Source: Gammaproteobacteria bacterium
GTDB taxonomy: Bacteria; Pseudomonadota; Gammaproteobacteria; Nitrosococcales; Methylophagaceae
DNA length: 64,000 nucleotides
Assembly: GCA_029210875.1 (NCBI GenBank)
Contig: JARGFJ010000005.1
Location: forward strand, 1 to 64,000
Reading direction: 5' to 3'
This document shows positions 52,991 to 64,000 of the stretch, piece after piece (the first letter of the stretch is position 1; every line of letters starts with the position of its first letter). The translations under genes and the position numbers were made by a program. Below the pieces are notes generated by a model. It was given only the letters and a program-made list of their open reading frames with translations. It did not search any database and was not told the DNA's origin.

Positions 52991-53098
52991 CTGCGCTAAA
53001 TTTTTTCAATCTATTATTTGTTAAAAATCTCTGGGGCTTATGATGCCAATTCTGGTAGAATTTCCTTTTTATTGGCGTGGTGAGACACTGAGTAAAAT

Positions 53099-53593
53099 AT
53101 GATTTGGGTTGATTATTTAATTATCGGCATCATAGTACTCTCCGCTACAATAAGTATTGTGAGAGGCTTCATTAAAGAGGTCTTATCACTCGCTAGTTGG
53201 GCATTATCATTCTGGGTTGCATTGTCATTTTCTCCTCATCTTGCCACCTTACTAACTGATTATATTGCTACATCATCAATACGACTTTTCACAGCATTCT
53301 TCACCTTATTCTTAATCACCCTTATTTTAGGTGCGTTAGTGAACCATGTTATTTCTACCGTTGTTGAGAAAACAGGTCTATCTGGAACTGATCGTGCATT
53401 AGGTGTCCTTTTTGGTTTGTTACGTGGTGGCGCAATTGTTGTGTTGTTAGTGTTAATTGCCGGGGCAACCCCAATGCCAAATGATAGTTGGTGGCAAAAT
53501 TCGCTGTTACTAGAACATTTTGAAAAACTTGCACTTTGGGCAAGAGAACTTTTACCTGCTGATATTGCAGAATATATACATTTTAGTGAATGA
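53099..53593 (+). CDS. cvpA: CvpA family membrane protein
   Basis: VDYLIIGIIVLSATISIVRGFIKEVLSLASWALSFWVAL; upstream of purF. Confidence 0.95.
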   Translation: MIWVDYLIIGIIVLSATISIVRGFIKEVLSLASWALSFWVALSFSPHLATLLTDYIATSSIRLFTAFFTLFLITLILGALVNHVISTVVEKTGLSGTDRALGVLFGLLRGGAIVVLLVLIAGATPMPNDSWWQNSLLLEHFEKLALWARELLPADIAEYIHFSE

Positions 53594-53605
53594 CAGGGTA
53601 TAAAT

Positions 53606-55114
53606 ATGTGTGGAATTATTGGCATTGTTGGTAAGTCAGAAGTCAACCAGTCACTTTATGATGGTTTGACTGTGCTGCAACACCGTGGTCAGGATGCTGC
53701 TGGTATCGTCACCTGTGACAAAAATGGACAATTATTTTTACGTAAGGATAATGGCTTGGTGAAAGATGTTTTCCATACCCGCCATATGTTACGTTTGCAC
53801 GGTAATATGGGCATTGGCCATATTCGCTATCCAACCGCAGGCTGCTCAACTTCAGCAGAGGCGCAACCGTTTTATGTCAACTCACCTTTTGGTATTGCTC
53901 TTGCCCATAATGGTAATCTTACCAATACAAAAATTCTAAAAGATGAATTGTTTCAGAGTGATCGTAGACACCTAAATACGGATTCTGATTCTGAAGTGTT
54001 ATTAAACATTCTTGCTCATGAACTACAAAAAACCAGTCGCTTAACGCCACAAGCAGAGGATGTTTTTAACGCTGTTTCTCAATTGCATAAACGTTGTAAA
54101 GGCGCATATGCGGTTGTAGCAATGATTGCTGGAGTGGGCGTTTTAGCTTTCCGTGACCCTTATGGTATTCGCCCTATTGTCATTGGTAAACGTGAAACGG
54201 AGCAGGGTTCAGAGTACATTGTCGCTTCTGAAAGTGTTGCGATTGATACCTTAGACTTTGAACTTATCCGCGATGTTGCGCCAGGTGAATGTGTATTCAT
54301 TGATGTTAATGGTAAGTTAGAAGCCCAACAATGCGCTGAAACACCTGTAATATCACCATGTCTTTTTGAGTATGTGTATTTTGCTCGTCCAGATTCAATT
54401 ATTGACGGCATTTCGGTTCATAAGAGTCGTTTAAGAATGGGCACAAAATTGGCTCAGAAAATTTTGCGTGAATTTCCAGAACACGATATTGATGTTGTTA
54501 TTCCGATTCCTGACACTAGTCGTAGTGCAGCACTTCAGCTTTCATATGAATTAGGTATCCCATATCAAGAAGGCTTCATCAAAAACCGTTATATCGGGCG
54601 TACATTTATTATGCCTGGACAAACGCAACGTAAAAAATCTGTCCGTCAAAAACTGAATGCAATTGAACTTGAGTTTCGTGGCAAAAATGTATTGCTCGTA
54701 GATGATTCAATTGTTCGTGGTACAACATCGCAGCAAATTGTACAGATGGCGCGTGACGCAGGTGCCCGTAAAGTCTATTTTGCTTCGGCCGCACCACCAG
54801 TACGTTTTCCTAATGTATATGGTATTGATATGCCTTCACCGCATGAGTTTGTTGCTCATAATCGTAATGTAAAACAAATCGCTAAAGAGCTTGGTGTTGA
54901 TTGGCTTATTTATCAAGATCTTGATGATTTGGTCGATGCTGTTAAATACAACGACAAGGTGGCAGGATTTGATACATCATGCTTCGATGGTAATTATATT
55001 ACCGGAGATATTGATGAATCTTATTTGTACTACATTAATGCCTTACGAAATGACAGTACTAAACAAAAAACAGAAAAGTCTAACGCTGTGATTGAAATCC
55101 ATAACAATGCTTAA
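53606..55114 (+). CDS. purF: amidophosphoribosyltransferase
   Basis: [52 protein letters not shown]. Confidence 0.98.
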   Translation: MCGIIGIVGKSEVNQSLYDGLTVLQHRGQDAAGIVTCDKNGQLFLRKDNGLVKDVFHTRHMLRLHGNMGIGHIRYPTAGCSTSAEAQPFYVNSPFGIALAHNGNLTNTKILKDELFQSDRRHLNTDSDSEVLLNILAHELQKTSRLTPQAEDVFNAVSQLHKRCKGAYAVVAMIAGVGVLAFRDPYGIRPIVIGKRETEQGSEYIVASESVAIDTLDFELIRDVAPGECVFIDVNGKLEAQQCAETPVISPCLFEYVYFARPDSIIDGISVHKSRLRMGTKLAQKILREFPEHDIDVVIPIPDTSRSAALQLSYELGIPYQEGFIKNRYIGRTFIMPGQTQRKKSVRQKLNAIELEFRGKNVLLVDDSIVRGTTSQQIVQMARDAGARKVYFASAAPPVRFPNVYGIDMPSPHEFVAHNRNVKQIAKELGVDWLIYQDLDDLVDAVKYNDKVAGFDTSCFDGNYITGDIDESYLYYINALRNDSTKQKTEKSNAVIEIHNNA

Positions 55115-55222
55115 GTTAAGCTAAATTAACCATCTGTGTTATCTGTTTTAGTATCAATAACTAGAAAATAGATAGCATTAGCTTTGCTGTTTTATTGATT
55201 TTCTTATATAATTCCGTCGATT

Positions 55223-55747
55223 ATGCATCAGAAATTACCTAAAGAACTCGATCCGTTTCGTTTAGCTCAAAATGGGTTGAAACTGGAAGGTCAAATACCG
55301 TTAGCAGATTTGCCAAGATTGACTCAATCTCTTGTTAGTGATGAAGGAATGGTTGATGTCAAAATGGCGTTTGATATAGATGAAGTGGGCACACCTTATA
55401 TGAAGGGTGACTTTTCAGTCTCTGTATCGCTAACATGCCAGCGCTGTATGTCTGCAATGACATTGGATTTGAACGTTGATTGTTTGTTAGCTTTAGTGAA
55501 AAGTGAGCGTAAAGTTGAAGGGTTGGCTGAGCAGTATGAGCCGTGGCTACTTGAAGGTAATGATCCAGTATTAACAAGTACTGTTATTGAAGATGAATTA
55601 ATTCTGTCGTTGCCGTTAGTGCCTAAGCATGACATAGCGTGCTTACCAGACAATGTCTGGACTGCTGGCGACGATAATATTATAACTGAGGATGAAAAGC
55701 CCGTATCACCATTTGCGGTATTGTCATCCTTAAAGACAAAGAAATAA
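55223..55747 (+). CDS. yceD: YceD family (DUF177) protein
   Basis: SVSLTCQRCMSAMTLDLNV; upstream of rpmF. Confidence 0.93.
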   Translation: MHQKLPKELDPFRLAQNGLKLEGQIPLADLPRLTQSLVSDEGMVDVKMAFDIDEVGTPYMKGDFSVSVSLTCQRCMSAMTLDLNVDCLLALVKSERKVEGLAEQYEPWLLEGNDPVLTSTVIEDELILSLPLVPKHDIACLPDNVWTAGDDNIITEDEKPVSPFAVLSSLKTKK

Positions 55748-55799
55748 CAATTTAATTGATTATTGAACATATACATTTTAGCGAGTTAGGAGTTTAAAC

Positions 55800-55979
55800 A
55801 TGGCTGTACAAAAGAGTAAAAAGAGCCCATCACGTCGTGGCATGCGTCGTTCACACGATGCATTAACTGAAACAACAGTATCAGTTGATGCTACATCAGG
55901 TGAATTACACCGTCGTCACCATGTAACTGCAGATGGCTACTACCGTGGTCGTAAAGTGATTGCTGATAAAAGCGAATAA
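55800..55979 (+). CDS. rpmF: 50S ribosomal protein L32
   Basis: Manual translation [59 protein letters not shown]; missing from the supplied ORF track because it is short. Confidence 0.98.
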   Translation: MAVQKSKKSPSRRGMRRSHDALTETTVSVDATSGELHRRHHVTADGYYRGRKVIADKSE

Positions 55980-55991
55980 GGCTTAATTCTA

Positions 55992-57011
55992 TTGAGTCTT
56001 ACAATATCTATAGATGCCATGGGCGGGGATCACGGTCCCCAAGTCGTTATTCCCGCAGCCATTCGCGCATTAAAGTTACACCCAAATGTCACACTTATTT
56101 TAGTAGGTGATCAAGATGTCCTAAAAACATATCTTGAAAAACATCACGTTCAAAATGACGAACGATTTGTAATTCATCATGCATCGCAACAAGTCGCAAT
56201 GGATGAGTCACCTGCAATAGCTTTACGCACCAAAAAAGATTCATCAATGCGTGTGGCTATTAATTTGGTGAAAGAGGGTACAGCGGCCGCATGTGTCAGT
56301 GCTGGTAATACCGGTGCATTGATGGCAACAGCGCGTTTTGTACTGAAAACATTACCCGGGATTGAACGTCCAGCAATAGTTTCAGCATTGCCAACAATGA
56401 AAGGGCATAGCTATGTCCTTGATTTAGGTGCTAATGTTGATTCAAGTGCAGAACATCTTGTGCAATTTGCTGTTATGGGCTCTGTATTGGCAGAAGTTAT
56501 TGAAGGAAAAACTAATCCAACAATTGGTCTGCTCAATATAGGTTCAGAAGAAATAAAAGGTAATGAACGTGTTAAAGAAGCGGCTCGTTTATTAAGTGCA
56601 ATTGATCTGAATTATTATGGTTTCGTAGAAGGCGATGGCTTATATCGAGGTGATGTTGACGTTGTTGTTTGTGATGGTTTTGTTGGTAATGTTGCTCTAA
56701 AAGCAAGTGAAGGCGTTGTACATATGATCCGTCATTTTTTGCGCCAATCATTTAGTAGAAACATCTTTACTAAGATCGCAGGATTAATTGCCTCACCTGT
56801 TTTAAAACATTTTAGAGATGAATTGGATCCGCGTGCCTACAATGGTGCCAACTTTATCGGTTTGCAAGGTATTGTAATTAAAAGCCATGGCGGTGCTGAT
56901 GAAATTGGTTATGCCAATGCGATTAATATTGCCATATTAGAAGCTGAAAAAGATGTTCCTAATATCATCAGTAAGCATTTAGAAACATTACTCGAAGGAC
57001 ATATAGCGTGA
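55992..57011 (+). CDS. plsX: phosphate acyltransferase PlsX
   Basis: [31 protein letters not shown]. Confidence 0.97.
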   Translation: MSLTISIDAMGGDHGPQVVIPAAIRALKLHPNVTLILVGDQDVLKTYLEKHHVQNDERFVIHHASQQVAMDESPAIALRTKKDSSMRVAINLVKEGTAAACVSAGNTGALMATARFVLKTLPGIERPAIVSALPTMKGHSYVLDLGANVDSSAEHLVQFAVMGSVLAEVIEGKTNPTIGLLNIGSEEIKGNERVKEAARLLSAIDLNYYGFVEGDGLYRGDVDVVVCDGFVGNVALKASEGVVHMIRHFLRQSFSRNIFTKIAGLIASPVLKHFRDELDPRAYNGANFIGLQGIVIKSHGGADEIGYANAINIAILEAEKDVPNIISKHLETLLEGHIA

Positions 57012-57970
57012 TTTATTCGCGAATTGCTGGCACAGGTAGTTATTTGCCAGAGAAAGTTTTAACTAATCACGATCTGGAAAACATGGTTGAAACCAGTGAT
57101 CAATGGATCACCGAACGTACGGGTATTAAAAAACGACATATTGTTGCTGATGATGAAACAACAACTGATTTGGCGTTTAATGCAGCGGTTAAGGCTATTG
57201 ATGCAGCTGGAATTACCAACGCTGATATCGATTTAATTATTGTTGCGACAACAACGCCAACGCGTGTTTTTCCGAGTACGGCATCACTGGTTCAACAAAA
57301 ATTAAATATCACCAATAACTGTCCTGCTTTTGATATACAAGCAGTATGTACCGGTTTTATTTATGCGTTAACTGTTGCCGATAAATTTATTAAATCAGGC
57401 AGTGTTAAAAATGCGTTAATTATCGGTGCTGAATCATTCTCACGGATCATAGATTGGACTGACCGTAATACCTGTGTGTTATTTGGCGATGGTGCTGGCG
57501 CTGTTGTCCTTCAGGCTTCTGAAGAAACAGGTATCTTGTCTACCCATATACATTCTGACGGTAGTTATAACGAACTGTTGTCAGTTCCAACTGGTCCCGG
57601 TTCGATTCCAAGCGAAGCTAATCCTTATGTTGAAATGCAAGGTAATGATGTTTTTAAAGTCGCCGTTAGAACCTTAAGTAGTATTGTTGATGAAACCTTG
57701 GCAACCAATAATATGGATAAACATGATATTGATTGGTTAATTCCACATCAGGCTAATATTCGGATTATCACAGCAACAGCCAGGAAATTATCTATGTCTA
57801 TGGATCATGTTGTAGTCACTGTTGATGAGCATGGCAATACTTCTGCAGCATCTATCCCGCTAGCACTCGATGTCGCTGTAAGAGATGGTCGGATTCAACG
57901 TGGTGAAACCTTGTTGCTTGAAGCGTTCGGTGGTGGTTTTACATGGGGTTCAACCCTTTTGAAATTCTAA
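57008..57970 (+). CDS. fabH: beta-ketoacyl-ACP synthase III
   Basis: [51 protein letters not shown] active site. Confidence 0.98.
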   Translation: MIYSRIAGTGSYLPEKVLTNHDLENMVETSDQWITERTGIKKRHIVADDETTTDLAFNAAVKAIDAAGITNADIDLIIVATTTPTRVFPSTASLVQQKLNITNNCPAFDIQAVCTGFIYALTVADKFIKSGSVKNALIIGAESFSRIIDWTDRNTCVLFGDGAGAVVLQASEETGILSTHIHSDGSYNELLSVPTGPGSIPSEANPYVEMQGNDVFKVAVRTLSSIVDETLATNNMDKHDIDWLIPHQANIRIITATARKLSMSMDHVVVTVDEHGNTSAASIPLALDVAVRDGRIQRGETLLLEAFGGGFTWGSTLLKF

Positions 57971-57988
57971 TTTTATGAGGATTAATGC

Positions 57989-58927
57989 ATGAGTTTTGCT
58001 TTTGTATTTCCAGGGCAAGGGTCACAATCTGTAGGAATGTTATCCGATCTTTCAACTGTTTATCCACACGTACAATCTACATTCTCACAAGCATCAGAAG
58101 CCTTAGGCTATGATCTGTGGAAACTAGTATCTGACGGTCCTGAACAAGATCTAAACCAAACTGAACGTACCCAACCTGCAATGTTGGCTGCTGGTATTGC
58201 CGTATGGCGCTGCTGGCAAGCAGCAACAGACTTATCACCTGCCTTTCTTGCTGGTCATAGTTTAGGTGAATATACTGCTTTAGTTGCTGCTGGGGCATTA
58301 GAGTTTGCTGATGCAATTAAATTAGTTGAGCTGCGTGGTCAATTTATGCAACAAGCTGTACCAGCAGGTCAAGGTGCAATGGCCGCTATTTTAGGTCTGG
58401 AAGATGATGTCGTCAGAGCGGTGTGTGAACAAGCTTCTGAATTCGGTGTTGTTGAGGCTGTAAATTTTAACTCACCAGGACAAGTTGTTATTGCCGGTAG
58501 TGCCGATGCCGTTAATCCCGCTTTAGAAATTGCAAAAGAAAAGGGTGCAAAACGTGCGTTATTACTGCCAGTGAGCGTACCGTCACATTGTGCTTTAATG
58601 AAGCCTGCTGCCGACAATTTAGCTGAAGCGCTTGCCAATATTACAATTAATGTACCTGCTATTCCGGTTATTCATAATGCAAGTGTTACATCTGTTGATT
58701 CAGCAGCAGAGATTAAAAATCTACTAGCAATGCAGTTATACAGCCCGGTTCGTTGGGTAGAAACGGTTCAATGGTTTGCAAATCAAGGTATAGATACCGT
58801 TGTCGAGGGTGGTCCAGGCAAGGTGTTAGCCGGTCTGACCAAACGCATTGATAAATCGTTAACCGGCCTATCTGTATTTGATGAAAAAACATTGCAAGCA
58901 GCAATACAAGCATTAGGAGATAACTAG
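57989..58927 (+). CDS. fabD: malonyl-CoA-ACP transacylase
   Basis: FAFVFPGQGSQSVGML; LAGHSLGEYTALVAAGAL. Confidence 0.98.
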   Translation: MSFAFVFPGQGSQSVGMLSDLSTVYPHVQSTFSQASEALGYDLWKLVSDGPEQDLNQTERTQPAMLAAGIAVWRCWQAATDLSPAFLAGHSLGEYTALVAAGALEFADAIKLVELRGQFMQQAVPAGQGAMAAILGLEDDVVRAVCEQASEFGVVEAVNFNSPGQVVIAGSADAVNPALEIAKEKGAKRALLLPVSVPSHCALMKPAADNLAEALANITINVPAIPVIHNASVTSVDSAAEIKNLLAMQLYSPVRWVETVQWFANQGIDTVVEGGPGKVLAGLTKRIDKSLTGLSVFDEKTLQAAIQALGDN

Positions 58928-59670
58928 TGAGTTTAGAAGGAAAAGTAGCGTTAGTCACTGGCGCAACACGAGGTATTGGCCGTGCAATAGCGCTTAAATT
59001 AGGTCAGCAGGGTGCGACAGTTGTTGGTACTGCAACATCAGAAAATGGTGCCCAAACTATCTCTGATTTCTTGGCTGAAGCCAATATTGCAGGTACAGGC
59101 GTGGTATTAAATGTGACCGATGCTGACTCAATTGAAGCTGTCGTAACTAAAACAGAAGCTGATTTTGGTGCGCCTGCCATCTTAGTGAATAATGCCGGTA
59201 TTACCCGTGATAACTTACTGATGCGAATGAAAGATGAAGAGTGGAATGATATTATCGACACCAACTTGACACCTATTTATAAGTTGAGCAAACGTTGTTT
59301 GCGAGCGATGACTAAAGCACGCTGGGGACGTATTATTACGATCACGTCTGTTGTGGGTGTGATGGGCAATGCAGGTCAAACTAATTATGCAGCAGCTAAA
59401 GCGGGCGTGATTGGCTTTTCTAAATCATTAGCACGTGAAGTTGGTGCTCGCGGCATCACCGTTAATAGTGTTGCTCCAGGGTTTATTGATACTGATATGA
59501 CCAGTCATTTGGCAGAAGCGCATAAAGCAGCATTACTTGAACAAGTACCTGTTAAACGACTAGGTGAACCAGAAGAAATTGCTGCCGCAGTTGCTTATTT
59601 AGCCAGTATTGAAGCAGGCTATGTTACCGGCGAAACATTGAATGTTAATGGCGGTATGTACATGAATTAA
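58927..59670 (+). CDS. fabG: 3-oxoacyl-ACP reductase
   Basis: KVALVTGATRGIGRAIALKL; VNNAGITRDNLLMRMKDEEW. Confidence 0.98.
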   Translation: MSLEGKVALVTGATRGIGRAIALKLGQQGATVVGTATSENGAQTISDFLAEANIAGTGVVLNVTDADSIEAVVTKTEADFGAPAILVNNAGITRDNLLMRMKDEEWNDIIDTNLTPIYKLSKRCLRAMTKARWGRIITITSVVGVMGNAGQTNYAAAKAGVIGFSKSLAREVGARGITVNSVAPGFIDTDMTSHLAEAHKAALLEQVPVKRLGEPEEIAAAVAYLASIEAGYVTGETLNVNGGMYMN

Positions 59671-59808
59671 TTGGTTATTTTTTAGTATAATTAATTAAAA
59701 TTGAAGTAAAAAGCGCCAATCCAAGTTGATTTGGCTTGTTAATAAGTTGCTTGCACTATAAAATGCCAGCACATTTTGTGTATTAAACCACCAGAGGAAA
59801 TATAGGTT

Positions 59809-60045
59809 ATGAGTGATATCGAAGCTCGAGTAAAAGACATCGTTGTTGAACAATTAGGCGTAAGTGCTGATGAAGTAACAACAGATGCATCATTTATCGA
59901 TGATTTAGGCGCTGATTCTTTAGATACTGTCGAATTAGTTATGGCACTTGAAGAAGAATTTGAATGTGAAATCCCAGATGAAGAAGCTGAGAAAATCACT
60001 ACAGTTAAAGAAGCAGTTAACTATATTAACTCTGTCCAGTCTTAA
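59809..60045 (+). CDS. acpP: acyl carrier protein
   Basis: [35 protein letters not shown]. Confidence 0.98.
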   Translation: MSDIEARVKDIVVEQLGVSADEVTTDASFIDDLGADSLDTVELVMALEEEFECEIPDEEAEKITTVKEAVNYINSVQS

Positions 60046-60063
60046 TACACGTTACAGCTAAAT

Positions 60064-60102
60064 CATAGCCGTCTAGATGCGAAACGCATCTAGACGGCTA
60101 TG
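60064..60102. terminator. perfect 18-bp stem / 3-nt loop hairpin between acpP and fabF
   Basis: CATAGCCGTCTAGATGCG AAA CGCATCTAGACGGCTATG, followed by TTGTATTT. Confidence 0.7.
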
Positions 60103-60136
60103 TTGTATTTGAGAAATGTAAATCGAGGAAATACTG

Positions 60137-61378
60137 ATGTCGAAACGACGCGTTGTGGTAACAGGCCTAGGTGCAATAACACCAGTTGGTTTATCAGTAA
60201 AAGAAACTTGGGAAAATATCCTTGCAGGGAAAAGTGGGGTAGCGCCAATTACTGTTTTTGATGCTTCAGAGTTTTCCGTACGCTTTGGTGCCAATATTAA
60301 CGATTTTGATATTACAACCATTATTCCTCGGAAAGATGCTAAAAAGATGGATACATTTATCCATTATGGTATTGCCGCCGCCAAAGAAGCTATTGAAAAT
60401 TCAGGCTTAGAAGTCACAGAACAAAATGCGGATCGCATTGGTGTCGCTATTGGTTCAGGAATTGGTGGTTTACCAGGGATCGAAGCCGGTTACGATGCTT
60501 ATCTCAGTGGTGGACCAAGAAAAATTTCACCGTTCTTTGTACCGAGTAATATTATCAATATGATCGCTGGTAATTTGTCGATCATGTATGGCTTTAAAGG
60601 TCCTAATACCGCAATTGTAACCGCATGCTCAAGTGGGACTCATAATATCAGTAGTGCAGGACGAATGATTCAATATGGCGATGCCGATGTCATGATTGCC
60701 GGTGGTGCTGAAATGTCAACGTCAAAAACGGGTTTAGGTGGTTTTGCTGCAGCGAGAGCTTTATCAACTCGCAATGATGATCCGCAAGCTGCAAGTCGTC
60801 CTTGGGACAAAGATCGTGATGGTTTTGTTCTGGGTGATGGTGCGGGTATTGTTGTACTGGAAGAATATGAGCACGCTGTTAAACGTGGTGCGACTATTTA
60901 TGCAGAATTAGCAGGTTCAGGTATGAGTTCTGATGCCTATCATATGACGACACCATCGGTTGGTGGTGAAGGAGCTGCGCGTTGTATGAAAAATGCGATG
61001 GCGGATGCTGGCCTCAATGCTGATCAAATTGATTACATTAACGCACATGGTACTTCAACGCCAGCAGGTGACGTGGCAGAAACCCAAGCTGTTAAAGCGG
61101 CATTCGGTAATACGGCTCAAACGGTTGCTGTTAGCTCAACTAAATCGATGATTGGTCATTTACTTGGCGCTGCCGGTGGTGTTGAAGCGGTATTCAGTGT
61201 GTTGGCAATTCGCGATCAAGTTGCGCCACCCACTATTAATCTTGATAATCCAGACCCTGATTGTGATCTTGACTATGTACCGCATACAGCACGTCAAATG
61301 AAATTAGATGTTGCTATGTCAAATTCATTTGGATTTGGTGGAACTAACGGTACAGTTATTTTTAAGAAGATGGTTTAA
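60137..61378 (+). CDS. fabF: beta-ketoacyl-ACP synthase II
   Basis: [34 protein letters not shown] active site. Confidence 0.98.
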   Translation: MSKRRVVVTGLGAITPVGLSVKETWENILAGKSGVAPITVFDASEFSVRFGANINDFDITTIIPRKDAKKMDTFIHYGIAAAKEAIENSGLEVTEQNADRIGVAIGSGIGGLPGIEAGYDAYLSGGPRKISPFFVPSNIINMIAGNLSIMYGFKGPNTAIVTACSSGTHNISSAGRMIQYGDADVMIAGGAEMSTSKTGLGGFAAARALSTRNDDPQAASRPWDKDRDGFVLGDGAGIVVLEEYEHAVKRGATIYAELAGSGMSSDAYHMTTPSVGGEGAARCMKNAMADAGLNADQIDYINAHGTSTPAGDVAETQAVKAAFGNTAQTVAVSSTKSMIGHLLGAAGGVEAVFSVLAIRDQVAPPTINLDNPDPDCDLDYVPHTARQMKLDVAMSNSFGFGGTNGTVIFKKMV

Positions 61379-61393
61379 GGGTCTGATATTAAA

Positions 61394-62212
61394 ATGATTC
61401 TTGTTAACGGAAAACCCGAAGACAGAATCGCCATTACAGACCGTGGCCTACAGTATGGTGACGGTCTGTTTGAAACCATTGCCTATCGCAATGGTATCGC
61501 CGAGTTTTTGCAGCAGCATCTAGAACGGCTTCTGCTTGGTTGCGAAAAACTTGGAATCAACTTCACTCACGTTGACCGACTCAAACATGAAGTAACTCAG
61601 ATCTGTGATGATCTTGCTGATAATGATGCTGTGATTAAAATCATTATTACTCGTGGCAGTGGTGGTCGTGGTTATTTCGCCAACGCTGACATGGTAGCAA
61701 CACGTATAGTTTCAAGCCACCCATTGCCTAACTATCCTGAGGAACATGCAACTAATGGTGTTGCTGTAAGGTTCTGCCAACATAGATTATCTGATAATGT
61801 GCAGTTAGCCGGCATCAAACATCTGAATCGTCTTGATCAAGTGTTAGCACGTAATGAATGGACTGATCCAGCAATCTCTGAAGGTCTAATGAGCAATGCT
61901 GACGGTAATATTGTTGAAGGCACAATGTCGAATCTGTTTATAGTGTTAGGCAATAAATTAATAACGCCATTATTAACTCACGCTGGTATCGCTGGAATAA
62001 TTCGAGCTAGACTGATCGCAATTGCACAAGACTATGGACTCGAATTTGAACAACGTAACGTAAGTCGTTCAGATATAACTAATGCCCAAGAACTATTTGT
62101 GTGCAATAGTGTGATTGGTATCTGGCCTGTACGGTCGATTGAGACGCGATCCTATCCTGTTGGACCTATTACGCAACTACTTCAGATCTTGCTTTCTAAA
62201 AGTCCTAAATAA
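61394..62212 (+). CDS. pabC: aminodeoxychorismate lyase
   Basis: DRGLQYGDGLFETIAYRNG; GIKHLNRLDQVLARNEW. Confidence 0.95.
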   Translation: MILVNGKPEDRIAITDRGLQYGDGLFETIAYRNGIAEFLQQHLERLLLGCEKLGINFTHVDRLKHEVTQICDDLADNDAVIKIIITRGSGGRGYFANADMVATRIVSSHPLPNYPEEHATNGVAVRFCQHRLSDNVQLAGIKHLNRLDQVLARNEWTDPAISEGLMSNADGNIVEGTMSNLFIVLGNKLITPLLTHAGIAGIIRARLIAIAQDYGLEFEQRNVSRSDITNAQELFVCNSVIGIWPVRSIETRSYPVGPITQLLQILLSKSPK

Positions 62213-63222
62213 TGCAGATAGTGCGACAGATGGTATTAGTTTTGTTATTGCTATTTGCTGGTATCACAGTTGTGTTATGGCAGCAATTTCAACAGTTTAT
62301 GACGATGCCACTTAACGTCGCTGAACAAGGATTTGTTTATAACGTTAAGCAAGGCAGTAATTTACTGACTATTAGCACTGACTTGCAAGACATAGGCTTG
62401 ACTGAGTCCAACCGATATTGGCTTTATTTTTACGGTCGATTTCATAATAAAGCGCATTTAATCAAGGCTGGTGAATACTTAATTCAGGCAAACACGACGT
62501 TGCCACAGTTACTCGACCAATTAGTTGGCGGTAAAGTCGTGCAAAAGCCATTGACAATTGTTGAAGGTATGACCGCACAACAAGTGATTACAATGATCGG
62601 GAATGATCCGCGTATTGTCCAGACATTAACAAAGCATGACTTAGCATTTGTTATGGAGCAACTTGGATTGCCAGATAATCATGGCGAAGGTGAATTTGCC
62701 CCGGAAACCTATTATTTTTCGTCTGGTACTACCGATGTTCAACTATTGACTCGTGCTCATCAGATGATGACTAATATCTTAGATAACGCATGGCAAAACA
62801 AAGCAGATGATTTACCGTATAAAACACCATACGAAGCACTAATAATGGCTTCTATTATTGAGAAAGAGACGGGTATTGCAGAAGAACGCCCTCAAATTGC
62901 AGGCGTGTTTGTACGTCGCTTGAAAAAAGGTATGCGATTACAAACAGATCCTACGGTCATTTACGGTTTAGGTGATGAATTTAACGGTAATTTGCAACGT
63001 AAACACTTAATTACTGATACACCTTATAATACCTATACACGTAGCGGTTTGCCGCCAACCCCCATTGCCTTGCCCAGTAAAGCGTCGATTGAAGCAGCGT
63101 TACACCCAGCAGCTGGTACTAGTCTATATTTTGTTGCTATGGGCAAAGAGGGGCGACATGTGTTTTCTGATACCTTATCAGAGCATAATCAGGCTGTAAG
63201 ACGCTATCAGTTGAAAAAATAA
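62212..63222 (+). CDS. mltG: endolytic transglycosylase MltG
   Basis: FAPETYYFSSGT, ALIMASIIEKETGIAEERPQIAGVFVRRLKKGMRLQTDPTVIYG. Confidence 0.97.
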   Translation: MQIVRQMVLVLLLLFAGITVVLWQQFQQFMTMPLNVAEQGFVYNVKQGSNLLTISTDLQDIGLTESNRYWLYFYGRFHNKAHLIKAGEYLIQANTTLPQLLDQLVGGKVVQKPLTIVEGMTAQQVITMIGNDPRIVQTLTKHDLAFVMEQLGLPDNHGEGEFAPETYYFSSGTTDVQLLTRAHQMMTNILDNAWQNKADDLPYKTPYEALIMASIIEKETGIAEERPQIAGVFVRRLKKGMRLQTDPTVIYGLGDEFNGNLQRKHLITDTPYNTYTRSGLPPTPIALPSKASIEAALHPAAGTSLYFVAMGKEGRHVFSDTLSEHNQAVRRYQLKK

Positions 63223-63242
63223 CAATGACAGTTGACTTAAAA

Positions 63243-63863
63243 ATGAACGGAAAATTTATCACTATCGAAGGTATTGAAGGCGCAGGCAAGTCAACACAAC
63301 TTACCTTCATAAAAAACTATCTTACAGCACAAGGTAAAGAACTTGTGGTCACGCGTGAACCAGGTGGCACTGTTCTTGGCGAACAAATCCGTTCATTATT
63401 GCTAACACCTTCCGATAGTGCAATGGCTGTCGATACTGAATTATTATTGATGTTCGCAGCACGAGCAGAACATGTTGCCCAAGTTATAAAACCAGCTTTA
63501 GATGCGGGTAAATGGGTTATTTCAGACCGTTTTACCGATGCTACTTTTGCTTATCAAGGTGGTGGAAGAGGTATCTCACAACAACGAATTGAACAACTAG
63601 CTAAATGGACATTAAATGGACTTCAGCCAGATCTGACCTTTCTATTTGATTTGCCGGTTGAATTAGGTCAACAGCGTGTGCTTAGTCGCAATCAAGGTAA
63701 AGATCGCTTTGAGCAAGAAAAGGTCGATTTTTTTCAAAAAATTCGCAACTGTTATTTGCAAAGAGCAAAACATGCACCTACACGAATTAAAGTGATTGAT
63801 TCTAGTCGTTCTATTTTGGATATTGAACAGCAACTTAGTGTGATACTCGACAGCATATTATGA
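63243..63863 (+). CDS. tmk: dTMP kinase
   Basis: FITIEGIEGAGKSTQLTFIKNYL; VVTREPGGTVLGEQIRSLLL. Confidence 0.97.
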   Translation: MNGKFITIEGIEGAGKSTQLTFIKNYLTAQGKELVVTREPGGTVLGEQIRSLLLTPSDSAMAVDTELLLMFAARAEHVAQVIKPALDAGKWVISDRFTDATFAYQGGGRGISQQRIEQLAKWTLNGLQPDLTFLFDLPVELGQQRVLSRNQGKDRFEQEKVDFFQKIRNCYLQRAKHAPTRIKVIDSSRSILDIEQQLSVILDSIL

Positions 63864-64000
63864 CCACTAATATCACTTTATACCCTTGGCAAACACAGCA
63901 ATGGCAGCGTTTTTGTGAGCAGAAACAACAACAACGGTTAGCGCATGCCATTATAGTTTCGGGGGTGGCAGGATTAGGTAAAGCCTCATTTGCCAATGCC
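63860..64000 (+). CDS. holB: DNA polymerase III delta' subunit, N-terminal part cut by window end
   Basis: MTTNITLYPWQTQQWQRFCEQKQQQRLAHAIIVSGVAGLGKASFANA; overlaps tmk stop by 4 bp. Confidence 0.92.
   Translation, partial: MTTNITLYPWQTQQWQRFCEQKQQQRLAHAIIVSGVAGLGKASFANA

Overview
The window is about 64 kb of an AT-rich (my estimate, about 40% GC) gammaproteobacterial chromosome. A formaldehyde-activating enzyme (Fae) fragment and a methylotroph-like cytochrome c point to a methylotroph, possibly Methylophaga-like; this is inference only. From about 3.1 kb onward it is mostly intact, densely packed housekeeping DNA. Main blocks are: SulP transporter + UspA; EAL/degenerate GGDEF protein; darP; a PhoPQ-type two-component system with PepSY and cytochrome c; hrpA; rlmKL; ppk; pssA-leuA; a holD-like gene followed by rimI; sodB; argD-argF; murU-amgK; maf; pgm; a NERD / 5'-nucleotidase / HDOD-GAF gene trio; tRNA-Leu(TAG); tig-clpP-clpX-lon; cvpA-purF; and yceD-rpmF-plsX-fabH-fabD-fabG-acpP-fabF-pabC-mltG-tmk-holB. 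The first 3.1 kb is different. It is a gene graveyard holding a doubly frameshifted HIT gene, a decayed IS110, a 120-bp IS982-related MITE-like element with target-site duplication, an IS982 remnant, an SbcC::Fae chimeric fragment and a truncated SpoIIAA-like gene. I found no CRISPR array, prophage or convincing new defence or mobile system. The best follow-up items are a candidate Leu-rich leader peptide before leuA, a near-perfect sigma-32 promoter before lon embedded in a hairpin, the MITE-like element, the chimeric fragment and the NERD/5'-nucleotidase/HDOD-GAF operon.
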